Assembly: GCA_963971575.1 (NCBI GenBank)
Contig: OZ020611.1
Location: forward strand, 52,647,466-52,711,465
From: Liopterus haemorrhoidalis
Lineage: Eukaryota > Arthropoda > Insecta > Coleoptera > Dytiscidae
DNA: 64,000 bases
Direction of reading: 5' to 3'
The notes below the pieces were generated by a model. It saw only the letters and a list, made by a program, of their open reading frames with translations, ran no database searches and had not been told where the DNA came from. A program made the translations under genes and the position numbers. Position 1 is the stretch's first letter, and each line of letters begins with the position of its first letter. Shown here piece after piece: positions 30,022-41,120 of this stretch.

Positions 30022-31451
30022 ATGGCGACTACCCGGAAGGATAATTTTTCTTTAAATCCCGCCAAAGTTGAGAGTAAACTCCGTAAAAAATCAAACAAGA
30101 GACCTCGTCGTGATGCTCAGTCATCCGATGAGGGATGTGCAAGGCCTTCTGCAAAGAAGGTTGACAGAACTGTGGAGTTTTGTGCGCCAGTGCCTCGTTT
30201 TCTTGTTGTGAAGGTGCAAGAAGAGGGAAAGTCTTTTAAAGAGATGTCCCCCTTCTTTGTTGCCCGAACGCTGGGAAAAACGTGTGCAACTGGTATAAGA
30301 TCGGTGCGAAAACTGTCGGATGGTACATTGCTTATTGAATGTGAAGCTGAGGCTTCTTCCACGCTTCAGAAATGTGAAAAGTTTGGTGAGTTTCGTATTT
30401 CAGTACAGCCACATAAGGCACTGAATACTTCCAAAGGCGTCGTAACGGATCGTGACCTTGCGTATGTTACGGAGGAAGAGTTTGTGCAGGAAATGGCATC
30501 GCAAGGTGTCGTGGAATGCAAGAAGCTCAACCCCCGGAACGGCAAGCCTTCGATCTCAATGGTGGTGTCCTTCGCTGGCACCAAGTGTCCAACATCAGTA
30601 AGGGTGGGGTAGAACGTTTGTAACGTTCGCCCCTACTACCCAAACCCGATGCGATGCTATAAGTGCCAGCGTTACGGTCACACTTCTAGTCGTTGTGGCA
30701 AATCTTCTATATGTGCCAACTGCGGACAGGACCAACATGATGTAGGTTTCAACATCATCGTCCAAAGGCGGCACACTGCGTAAATTGCAAAGGGGCGCAT
30801 GCCTCTACTTCACGCCACTGCCCAACGTACTAAGAGGAGAAGGCTATCCAGGTCATCAAGACGCACGATAGGATACCGTATTTTGACGCCGAGAGGAAGT
30901 ATAAAGAGACTGCGCCGGTCACTTTTGCGAAATCCTTCGCACAAGTGGCAGCAAAGAAGACAGCAAGCGTCCAGACACAGACAGAATCAGTGCCTCGTCC
31001 GACAGTTAAAGCGGTAGGATTAGCTGTGAAGAATTCCGAAACAGAAAAGGTGGCGGAATCGGTCCAAGAGACCAGTATTCAGACCCCACAACCTGGGGGA
31101 TCGGGTCTGAATAAATCCCCCTCGCCTAAAGGAGAACGCACTCAACCTCAGTTCTCCCAACCACCTAAGGAGAAGACCCCACAGTCTTCTCCACAAACGA
31201 GAAGCGACCAGAGAATGGTCGCTTCTACAAAACCCTCATCAGTTACTCCTGAAAAGGAAACTGATAAGGGATCCGTTGGTTCTCACTGGATACCAGTGAG
31301 AGCCAAACAATCAAAAAAGGAGTCCAGTGTGTCCATCAAAACACCTGGACTAACAAATGAAAGTGTAGCCGAGAAAATGGCTGTAGACCCGCAACCTAAG
31401 GGTAAACCAAAAATCATTAGGTTGCGGGGTAACTCCCCTAAACAGAAATGA
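30022..31451 (+). pseudogene. LINE A ORF1, Gag-like CCHC protein, broken
   Basis: Nucleic-acid-binding protein of the retrotransposon particle. Start MATTRKDNFSLNPAKVESKL, basic. A folded part (residues about 55-190) precedes an in-frame TAG at 30610-30612. The same frame continues into zinc knuckle CYKCQRYGHTSSRC and a second knuckle CANCGQDQH. A frame change then leads to a third knuckle CVNCKGAHASTSRHC and later a Pro/Ser/Lys-rich tail (30945-31451). ORF1 ends 4 bases past the start of ORF2 (ATGA overlap at 31448-31451). At least one stop and two frameshifts. Confidence 0.8.
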
Positions 31452-34400
31452 ATGGTCCACTAATCCAGTGGAACTGTAACGGTGTATACCAGCGCTACGA
31501 AGAACTGCGACTTTTATTGTCAGATTTTGCGCCTTCGTGTGTTTGTCTGCAGGAAACAAACTTCAACGAAACCGACACTTTCTCTCCTCGGGGATACTCC
31601 GTGTTTCGCACGGATTTCCTTGCGGGGTTAAGAGCATGTGACGGCGTGGCAATTCTCGTTAGAGACACATTGTACCACGATCCTGTAGACATTGACACTG
31701 AGTTGCAGGTCGTAGCAGTTCGTGTTGCTCTTCCCCTCCAGGTGACGATTTGTTCTATCTACCTTCCCCCTGGTGTTCGAACTGACATCCGAGATGTCGT
31801 GAACATCATCGATCAACTCCCACCACCCTTCATACTACTAGGCGATTTTAACGCCTACAATGTGCGTTGGGGATCGGTGCGGAACAATCGACGGGGACGT
31901 CACCTGGAAAATATGTTGAACGAATTGAATTTGAGCTTTCTGAACAACGGCAGACCCACGCACTTTTGTGCAGCAACGGGTACATTTAGTGCTATAGATC
32001 TTAGCGTTGTTTCAGGAGCCATCGCTCCGTTGTTCAAATGGGATGTGCATCACGACCTGTGCGGTAGTGATCACTTTCCAATCCTCTTAAAGCCTCTGTT
32101 TAATACTGTTACCGAATCCCGCTGGCCACAGTGGGTTCTTCGGAAAGCAGATTGGACCAAGTTTGCGGAATCATTCTCGCATGAGGATATTCCGAGCTTG
32201 ACCGTAGACGAAGAGGTGAATCTTCTCACGGACTCCATCTCAAGCGCGGCTAAAAACAGCATACCGCTGTCATCCACTCAGCCCCGTAGAGTTCCCGTTC
32301 CCTGGTGGAACGAGGAATGCGACTTGGCGCTACGTGAAAGGAGACACCTCTTCAATACATTCCGTCGTTGTCCAACAGAGGCAAACATGATAGCTTTCCA
32401 ACCAGCGAAAGCTCGTGCTAAGAGGATTGTGAAAGAAAGCAAGCGCGAATCATGGTGCAAATACGTATGCACCGCTACAGTTGCCACTCCAGTGGCAAAA
32501 GTTTGGGAGAAGGTCCGGAAAATCTCCGATCTAAATACAGCTACAGCCATTGCTGGTCTATCGGTAAATGGTAACGTAGTTACCTCAGCGGTCGAAATTG
32601 CTAACACTTTGGCATCTAATTTTGCGTTCAATTCTAGCTCTAAACATTATCCACCCGAGTTTCTAACTCGTAAAGCAGGCCTCGAATCTATACCTCTAAA
32701 TTTCTTTTCTAGGAATGACGAGGTATACAACCTGCTTTTCTCTCGTGAAGAGCTAGATAGCGCGATGTCAAAGTGTAAGGATAGCTCTCCTGGTCCAGTT
32801 GCGATACATTATCGTATGATGCGATATCTTCCAGAATCATCTAAGTCTAGGCTTTTGAATGTCTATAATAGGATATGGACTGAGGGCAAGTGCCCGACCA
32901 AGTGGAAGGAATCTCATATAATTCCTATCCCCAAAGTCGGGAAAGATAAACACTTGCCCTCTAGCTATAGACCAATATCACTGACCAGTTGTCTCTGCAA
33001 GCTCATGGAGCGAATGATCAGCAAGCGTCTGATTTGGTTTTTAGAATCAAACGACTTGCTGGCCAACACACAGTGCGGCTTTCGCCGTCACCGCTCAACA
33101 GCAGATCATCTGGTCAGACCAGAGACAGCTATCAGGAATGCTTTCGTTGAAAACAAACACCTGGTAGCTGTGTTTTTCGATATTGAGAAAGCCTATGGCA
33201 CTGCATGGATTTTTGGGATTCTCCGTACTCTGCATTCCTCGGGTCTCCGGGGACGCTTGATGTTCTTTATAAAAGACTTCATGTCGAACCGGCGCTTCAG
33301 GGTGCGGATCGGAAATACCCTGTCACAAATGTTCGCACTGGACAATGGGGTCCCACAGGGCTCCATACAGAGCGTTACGCTATTTTTGATCGCCATTAAC
33401 GGTGCAGCTTCATGTATTCGATTGCCTGTACAGAGTTCGATATTTGTCGACGACATTGGTATCTTTGTCGCCGGACAAAAGACTAGTACAATCGAACGTC
33501 AGCTCCAGCTGACCATCAATCGTCTCGATACATGGGCAACCGAAAATGGCTTCAAATTCTCGACCAGCAAAACTGTGTGTGTCCATTTTTGTAGGAAAAG
33601 GGGTGTCCATCCTAACCCTACACTCACGCTAAATGGAGCACAGTTACCATTTACCGATACTGCCAGATTTCTGGGTCTCGTTTTTGACAGTCGTCTAACT
33701 TGGCGGGCACATTTTTTGTCCGTCAAGAAAAAATGCCAAAAGTCGCTCAATTTGTTGCGGGTCCTCAGTCACAAGACATGAGGTGCAGACCGCACTGTCA
33801 TGTTGCGTTTATATCGTTCTTTAGTGCGCTCTAAGCTGGACTATGGATGTCTAGCTTATGGGTCAGCTAAACACCAAGAGATACGAATTCTTGACACTGT
33901 ACATCACACTGGGGTTAGATTGGCCACTGGTGCATTTCGCACCAGCCCAATACTAAGCCTGCTGTGTGAAGCAGGCGAACCGTCACTGTACAATCGTCGT
34001 AAAATTCTATCTCTGCGATATATGGCTGCACTTAGTGCCAAGCCAGATCATCCCGCGTATGACCCTATTCTACAAAATAGGCATACAGAGATTTATGACA
34101 GAAAACCAAGAGCCAATAGGCCTTTTGGTCTGAGGACTTTCGACATTTTGGGCGATATTGATTTTAATATGCCTGAAATGGCAAGTTTCGTTTTGTGTGC
34201 TGTTCCACCATGGACGCTACCACGTCCACTTGTGAACCTCACATTAACTAGGTTTGATAAAGATACTACGTTGCCTATCGAATACCAACATGAGTTACAA
34301 AGAACACTGGTCCCTCGGTTCGAGGATACTGTCATTTTTACTGACGGATCAAAATCCGGAACCAGGGTTGGGTGTGCGTTCGTTGTTTTGAATCCACGCC

Positions 34401-35143
34401 AACAGTTTCAGTACCGTCTGCACTCCATAACGAGTGTGTACACTGCTGAGCTGTACGCTATTTTCAAGGCCCTGTGTTTTGTTTTGTCAGAGCAAAGTCG
34501 GTCAAGTGTTATCTTGACGGACTCGCTGAGCGCTCTGAACAGTATCCAAGATCTAGATCCAGTGCATCCTCTTGTACTAAAGATCCGGTTGCTACTCTAC
34601 AATCTGAATGCTCAGAATGTGAGGGTAGAGCTGTTTTGGATACCGGGACATGTTGGTATTAAAGGCAACGAAGCGGCAGATGCAGCTGCAAAAGCCGCCT
34701 CTCACAGACCTATGATTGATGTGAGTTTCGTTTTTCCAGATGACGCAAAGAGTCATCTGAACCATCTGGTTTTAGACATGTGGCAACATGAGTGGAGCCG
34801 CACACAGAACTTTAAGTTACGACAGATTAAGGGAGACGTTAAACCATGGGGTTCTTCCTGCAGGATTAACCGCAGGGAGGAAACCGCCATCACACGCCTC
34901 CGTATAGGTCACTGTTGGTGGACCCATGGGCACCTCCTTCGAGGTGAAAAGTCCCCTATCTGTGAGACGTGTAACACAGATTTGTCTGTGTTACACTTTT
35001 TAACTGAGTGTGTACAGTTCGAGGATGTCAGGGAGAGGTTAGGCCTGTGCTATGACCTGTCAGTTGCTTTAGGTGACGACAGGGTACTCATGGACAGGCT
35101 GATACTCTTCCTGAGAGAATCGAACTTATTGTTTTATGTGTGA
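31448..35143 (+). pseudogene. LINE A ORF2: endonuclease, reverse transcriptase, RNase H; one stop
   Basis: About 1,231 codons. AP-type endonuclease at the start (IQWNCNG, CLQETN, LLGDFNAYN, SDHFPILL). Reverse transcriptase has SYRPISLTSCLCKLMER, CGFRRHRST, VFFDIEKAYG, GVPQGS and catalytic FVDD. RNase H has IFTDGSKSG, TAELYAI, LTDSLSAL and GNEAADAAAK. A CCHC-type end is near CETCNTDLSVLHFLTEC. One in-frame TGA (33779-33781) replaces a Trp codon that is TGG in LINE B. In the RT, EKAYG replaces EKAYD of LINE B, also likely a mutation. Otherwise open to 35143. Confidence 0.9.
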
Positions 35144-35464
35144 AGTCTTGTACCTTATTTTAATGTGTTTCTAGTTAGTGACTGTGATATTCGATGGTAA
35201 TTGGCCCCTTTACAGCCTCTTACCATCACCCTGAGTCTGTTCAAATTTTCGAACAGACTTTTTATATTATTTATTTGTGTTTGTCAGTGCAAGATTTCTT
35301 TTATTGAGTATGCGTATGTTTTAATGATTTTATCTATTTATTTATTGTCGAATATATTGTTTTTAATATTTGGTCTAGTCATTTAAATGGGCTGCGTTAG
35401 GCGCAAATAGCCTTTGTTGCTGTGCGCCAAAAATTTTAACTAACTAACATTATACAAATAATTT

Positions 35465-36289
35465 AAGTACGAACTTCTTTGTAAACATTGGTAGCATAGA
35501 CATTTAGTAACAACACGTATAAGTGTCCCGTTGTGTTAATCCAGGAAAATGCCACATAAAATGCCCATGTGTGAATCTCTCATCGCCAAATGCAGCGCCG
35601 ATCTCGTATGTATGTTAACATTGTATGTTGCACCTTACGAAATTATTTATTATAATTATTATGATATTTATTATAATTACTCCGTGATTATTCCTGATTT
35701 ATAAATCGTACCTATATAGGTCGGAGCACTTTTTTTCGTTAGTAAATATTCTTGCCACCCAAGAAAGTTTTTTTCTTCGTATTGCTTTAGGGGGTTACAA
35801 TAATGTTCAACAGCGAATTTAACGTTATAATTGTCGTCAAAAATGAAAATAAAAAAATTTGTGATAAATATTGTCGGGAACATTTTTGTAGCAATATTTA
35901 ACCCTAAAATTTGTTAATATATATTTTGAATATGTGTATCTTTTATATTTTTTTATAATACGAAAAAAATTTCCGACTTTTTTCTAAATATTTCTTAATT
36001 GATTAGGAAGCCTGATGTTATACAGCGATGATATATAGCTTAAAATATTTCCAGACAAATTTGCAAGAGGCTGTTGCAAATAGCACTAAAATCGGTTAAG
36101 CCGTTTTTGAGTTTTAATACATGTACAGATTCTAAACAGACGTCTATGTGCCAAAAATAAATAAAACATAGGCCATACAAAGCGTTTTATAACTAACCTT
36201 GAATCTTGATTTGCCGTTTATGGGTTGATCAGAGCAAAATACGTTTTTGTACATGTGTATGGGTAACCTTTGGAAGCAAAAACCAAGTC
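35465..36289. other. gene-free stretch after LINE A
   Basis: Continuation of the repeat that LINE A entered. No gene supported; stretches of unassigned AT-rich repeat. Confidence 0.35.
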
Positions 36290-37440
36290 GATATCTCATT
36301 ATAGGTCTTATATATTAAGGAAAGATTTGTTTATTTATTTATTTATATTATTGATATTATAACAACTTTTGTTATGCACATGTTTAATGTTAAGTCCATA
36401 ATAAGAGAGATATTTCAAGTTTATAAGTAGCGCTCCCTCTGTCCCCCTAAATATTCAAAAGCTACACTAAACAGTAAATAATCGTTATTCAATCAAAAAA
36501 AAATGTCTTTATACATTGTTGATGTAAAGTAAATAATAAGCTAGATATTTCCAGTATTTTAGTTTTAGCACCCAACCCCCTCCTCCCTATCCCAGCTTCT
36601 CAACCAATTGAATAATTTATAGGACAACATATTATATTTGTTTTTTCTTATTTTAAACAACTTTTCTCATGTGCGTTTTTGCTGGTAAGTCAATAGTACA
36701 TGAGATAATTCAAAAGTTTAGTTTTAGGTTGTCCCTTCGTAACCCCCGTAATATCAATCCAATAGAAAAAAAAAAATCATTAATAAAAAATTATTTTCTT
36801 TTTATAAGCAATTTTTCTGTTAAGTCTACGTCATAAGTGATCTTCTGATTTTCGATTTGCCTCCTTATTTTGACTGCATTTCCTACCTCTGTATATACCA
36901 AATTTCAACTCGGTATACACAGATTTTCTGTCTTATGTATATAAAATATTTTACTATTATATTTAAATATCTATATAAAATAATAGATAAAAAATAAATA
37001 AATAAAATTAACAAAATTCTTCAAAATGCGCAAAAATAAATAACCATAAAACAGATGCTCGACTTAAGTCTCGCTCTGCATACACTAAACATAAATTTTG
37101 ATAAATAACTGAATAAAATCACCTATAGCAGAACAATGATTAATCGTGCCGAACGATATTGGCCGATGTTCCACGAACTTACTATAGTTGTCCAAACAAC
37201 CAATGAAACGAAATTCCCGCGATCTCACTGAACGCATAATACATACTTCGATGGTCCAATATAATTAAAAACAAAATTATTAATTTCTCGTTTCTGATGG
37301 GACTTTTTTGAGATTTTCGATTTTTCTTGTTATGATGAAAGCATTTCCTACCTGTATGCAAATTTTCAACTCTGTAGCATATCTGGAAGTGGGTTAGAAT
37401 TTCCGGGCATAGCCACAAATATTCTCTTTTATATATAAAG
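36290..37440. repeat. diverged tandem repeat region
   Basis: About three degenerate units of 180 bases sharing AACTTTT-TCATG-GC, TAAGTC-ATA, GAGATATTTCAA and a C-rich CCCCCT segment (36290-36860). Two copies of GCATTTCCTACCT-TGTAT-CAAATTTCAACTC follow (about 36877 and 37346). No gene seen. Confidence 0.5.
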
Positions 37441-37504
37441 AAGATGTCTAGAGAATTTAGAATTATTTATTATCGGAATTCATACTAATTGTATTAAAAT
37501 GAAC

Positions 37505-37735
37505 CTTGCTTGTGGCAAGTAAGTTCTAAAGAATGCCATGATAGAAATAAAAAGGAGGCTGCTTACGCGAAATTATTGGAAAAAATAAAAGAAGTGGACG
37601 CGAAAGCTACAAAAAATGACGTAATTAAAAAATAAACAATATCAGAAGCGCTCTCCGAATAGAGAATAAAAAAAGTAAGGAATCAATGAAATCAGGAGCA
37701 TCTGCTGATTCTACGCACAAGTCCTAGTTGTGGTC
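37505..37735 (+). pseudogene. MADF (Myb/SANT-like) domain fragment
   Basis: RNKKEAAYAKLLEKIKEVD, KATKNDVIKK, then after a one-base frame change NNIRSALRIENKKSKES and a stop before LW. This is the helix pattern of the MADF DNA-binding domain found in insect transcription factors and in Harbinger accessory proteins. Only about 70 codons remain, with one frameshift and one stop, and an inverted-repeat sequence cuts it at the 3' side. Confidence 0.6.
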
Positions 37736-37859
37736 CTCAAGGCCTTTTCCTTGAGGCCAATCCTCTCCGTGTGTGGGCGAGGGTTCGGTAGAGGAATTCC
37801 TCAAGGAATTCCTTGAGGCTTTTTCCTTGAGGAAATCCTCACCGTGTATGGCTACCTTA
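37736..37859. repeat. nested inverted repeats around CCTTGAGG
   Basis: Contains the perfect 20-base palindrome CCTCAAGGAATTCCTTGAGG (37799-37818). TTCCTTGAGG...ATCCTC-CCGTGT-TGG is repeated on both sides. Probably a small foldback element inserted between the MADF and mariner remnants. Confidence 0.55.
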
Positions 37860-38720
37860 AGATAAATACACTTTTGCATGCGTTCAAACCAATTCTCGAA
37901 ACATTTTTTCCACTCTGAAGTTGGTATCTCAAAAACATGGTTGTCGAAGGCTTGAAACAGCTTCTTGAGGTGATGAAAATCGCTGTCCACGAATTTTTTG
38001 TTGGACATTGGGGAACAAAAAAAAAGTTGTTAGGGAATAAATCAGGGGAATATTAACAATGAGACATTAATTCGATGTTTTTCTCCTTCAAATAATCAAT
38101 TGTTTGACGAACTGTGTGGGAGCTTGCATTGTCATGATGAAGAATGATGCGCCATTTTTTGTTGTTTTTCCTGATTTTATTGATGACTTCTGGCTAACAA
38201 ATTGTTGTATACCATTCAACATTTACTGTTCTCCGACTTTCTAAACGAATTGTTGCGACATGTCCAGTACAACCGAAAAAACAAGCGATTATTTTCTTGG
38301 AAGTGCTTCGTGAACGAACAACTTTTATGGGTTTCGGTTCATCTTGGAAGACCCAAACAGTGGATTGTTGATTCGTTTCCGGTTCATATGAATAAATTCA
38401 AGTTTCGTCACTTGTAATGATGTTGTATACGGATTTTGCAGTGCCTAGGTTGATTTTTTTTTAGCATTCTTTACACCAATCAACTCAGGTTTTTTTTTTG
38501 AGCTTCCGTCAAATTATGCGGAATCCATCGGGAACAGATCTTTTTCACAGCTAAATGTTCATGCAAAATCGAATGTACTGCAGTCTGCGATATGCCAAAG
38601 GATGCCTCTATCACACGATAAGTCACATGCCGATCTTCTTCTAACATTTTGCACACAGCATCGAAAAATATACGTATTAAAGGTAGCAAACACATTTTTG
38701 CCCAAATCGGTGGATAAGCT
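37860..38720 (-). pseudogene. mariner transposase, degenerate
   Basis: Minus strand pieces in order: helix-turn-helix part (MLEEDRHVTYRVIEASFGIS, HSILHEHLAVKKICSRWIPH), catalytic VFQDEP, then KIRKNNKKWRIILHHDNASSHT and YSPDLFPNNFF, and C-terminal FENWFERMQKCI. The DD34D order of mariner is recognisable. Several frame changes and a displaced C-terminal segment show it is dead. Clear terminal repeats were not found. Confidence 0.75.
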
Positions 38721-39164
38721 AGATCGGGCCTTTTGCAATCAGTACGTAATAAGTAACCCGAATATTTTAAGAATTTTCCACAAAAAAATCATCGCAAGCT
38801 TATGTAATTTGCTACCTGCAAAAATTTCAAAACTTTTTAATAAAATTTGTCACTGTCATTTTTATTAACTTAACTACAAATAACTAAAAAAAGTTACCAA
38901 TTTTTAGAAATACAATTATAACTACATTTTAATGTAAGTGCTAATGTGCAATATAACTTTTATAAGTACATAGAACTTAAAAAAAATAAATTTCATCCTG
39001 TTAAATAATTTGTATGATGCAAAAACATAAACCATAAAAATGTAGATTTTAACAAAACAACAATATATAAATTTCTGCATGCTTCTTTCAGACATCTCCT
39101 CTCCTAGGCCAGGGGCACACACAAGGGGGGGTCCAACGGGTCCGGATCCCCCCCGTACTGTGAG
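38721..39164. other. gene-free stretch
   Basis: AT-rich. A GC-rich piece GGGGGGGTCCAACGGGTCC near 39125 recalls the pieces at 23.15 and 23.88 kb. No gene. Confidence 0.4.
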
Positions 39165-39440
39165 AAGTGAGGACTTTTTTTGCTCTACACTTAAAACTTC
39201 ACTCATTTAAGAAGTGAGGACCTTTTTAATGCTCTTTACTTAAAATTTAGAAGTGAGGACCTTTTTTTTGCTCTTCACTTAAAACTTAGAAGTGAGGACC
39301 TTTTTTTTTGCTCTTTACTTAAAATTTAAAAGTGAGGACCCTTTTTTGCTCTTTACTTAAAATTAAAAGTGAGGACCTATTTTTTTGCTCTTCACTTAAA
39401 ATTTAGAAGAGAGGACCTTTTTTGCTCTTCACTTGAAATT
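39165..39440. repeat. minisatellite, unit about 38 bp
   Basis: Seven copies of AGAAGTGAGGACC, a T run, then GCTCTTCACTTAAAA. The unit ends are mutually complementary (AGTGA/TCACT), so each can fold. Confidence 0.85.
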
Positions 39441-39474
39441 GAAATTTTGCCCTGTATTTATAATAAAAATTATG

Positions 39475-39660
39475 TATGATAGAACGCTTTATAGCGTTTA
39501 TGATAATATCAATTAAAACAAACAAATCCAAGCATATATAAGCATTTATTACTACGTCTATGTACAATCTGTCACATATATCTCATTATGTTATGGTTAC
39601 TAACGTAACATATTACAAAGGACGTCCAAGAACTAGATCTGATCCTTACACGGCAGTCCT
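39475..39660. repeat. dispersed repeat, short form
   Basis: AGAACGCTTTATAGCGTTTA at the left and TACAAAGGACGTCCAAGAAC at the right match 48038-49175, where about 950 extra bases separate the two parts. A third partial copy is at about 645-720. Family not identified. Confidence 0.6.
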
Positions 39661-39800
39661 GATCTTGCCGCGTCCTCGCGGCATCATCTAAATTTAACTG
39701 AAAAATAAAACAACTTATTATCGTAACACGGTCGTCCTGCTCCTGCCACGTCCTCGCGGCGTCTTCAGAATTTAATAACTGCAAAATAAAACAGAGTAAA
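39640..39800. repeat. two-copy tandem repeat, unit about 95 bp
   Basis: ACACGG-AGTCCTG-TC-TGCCGCGTCCTCGCGGC followed by ATTTAA-CTG-AAAATAAAAC occurs twice. Confidence 0.6.
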
Positions 39801-39829
39801 CGAAAACATAATGTTAGTTTTGCCCGTCT

Positions 39830-40190
39830 CCTTGAGGTTCCTGACCATCCAGAATTTCACTGAACCCCTTGAGGTCCTTGAACATTCAGCGTCGAACAAA
39901 ACAAACACATCTCCTTCAGGTCCCTGACCATCCAGAGTTCCTCTGAACTCCTTGAGGTCCCTGAACTTCCAGAGTCAACAAGACAAACACGACCATTTTA
40001 GGTCCAACAACTTCTTGAGATCCCTGACCCTCCAGAGATCCTCTGAACAACTTGAGGTCCCTGACCATCCAGAATCAACAAGACAAGCACGACCATTTTA
40101 GGTCCAACAACTCCTTGAAGTCCCTGACAATCCAGAGTTCCTCTGAACTCTTTGAGGGCCCTGACCATCCAGAGCAGACAAAACGAAGAC
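39830..40190. repeat. minisatellite, unit about 102 bp
   Basis: Three to four copies of CTTGAGGTCCCTGACCATCC, AGAG-TCCTCTGAAC and AACAAGACAA-CACGACCATT. The internal half-unit CTTGAGGTCCCTGA-C-TCCAGA is itself doubled. Confidence 0.8.
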
Positions 40191-41120
40191 GACCAGTGTG
40201 TCTTGCGGTACTCAACAAGCTATCAATTCTTAAATCAACTATTAATCAGTTCATTTCATTAGAGGTTGTCTACAGTACCCAACAATCTCAGTGACTGTCG
40301 TTGCTTCCTACTCAGTACCTTAGTATCCCACACGCAACGTGCCTTCTCATTTAATCAAAGCAATAATATGTCTCTTACCACTTCAATCATCGTCACTTTT
40401 AATCATCATCATCTAACTAGTTACTTTCGTACTATTTGTCTGTCAATAGACAAACGCTCGTCCATTCTGACATTTTTTTATTATTATTTCTCTTCAGGTC
40501 ATTACATTTGCCATTTCAGGTAAACTACACCTTGATCTGTTCCAATCGCACTGATAAAATAAGTAAAATTAAGCGGAACCTTACGGTTCCCACTGTTTTA
40601 GTCCTTGTTGAAGATGTCCAAAGAACAAAGAACACATTAAATGAATTTATCTCCCGGCTTTAAAATATGTTCTAAACCTGCAATATCTGTAACAAAAGAT
40701 CTGCGCAAGCAATGTGCACAGTTTTACATCGTTCACATTTAGTATTACATAGCATCTGCATCAATTGTAAAATCTGTTATTTATATTGGTATTCTTGTCA
40801 AACATGTACAAATATGTCAAATATGTCAAATATGTCAAATATGTCAAATATGTCAAATATGTCAAATATGTCAAATATGTCAAATATGTCAAATATGTCA
40901 AGCAAGTCAAATAGTACAGACTTAACGGCAAGACATCTTTGATATCTTGGCAGACAACTTTGACACCTTTCGGCTGTCAATTTTTGTCTCTGTTTCCACA
41001 ATTACTACATCAGTTAAACACTTAACTTAGCACTTTTGTATTATTGAACTTGGGAGAACTAAAATGTTTAAGTTCATTTTGATTTGAAACATTTTTTTTT
41101 TAAATTTGCAATTCTGTAAA
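40191..41120. repeat. gene-free stretch with a 9-bp ATGTCAAAT array
   Basis: 40813-40905 is about ten perfect ATGTCAAAT units followed by an altered unit. Flanks have no supported gene. The array makes reading frames of repeated Met-Ser-Asn on one strand and Ile-Phe-Asp on the other, which are not genes. Confidence 0.8.

Larger units (their letters stand above)
29320..35449 (+). mobile_element. LINE A: full-length I/R1-like non-LTR retrotransposon
   Basis: 6.1 kb between 15-bp target duplications TTATACAAATAATTT (29305-29319 and 35450-35464). It has a 5' UTR of about 700 bases, ORF1 with CCHC knuckles, and ORF2 with endonuclease, reverse transcriptase and RNase H. The 3' tail is (TAAC)n instead of poly(A). 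RNase H and a short-repeat tail place it in the I/R1 group rather than Jockey. ORF1 is broken and ORF2 has one stop, so the copy is recent but dead. A second, truncated copy (LINE B) is at 55099-63077. Confidence 0.92.

Noticed and set aside
39165..39440. CRISPR-like array of regular repeats
   Set aside because: Units are contiguous without unique spacers, no cas genes, eukaryotic context; a minisatellite.
40712..41001. Overlapping frames of repeated Met-Ser-Asn and Ile-Phe-Asp
   Set aside because: Product of the ATGTCAAAT microsatellite on both strands; no domain or splice context.
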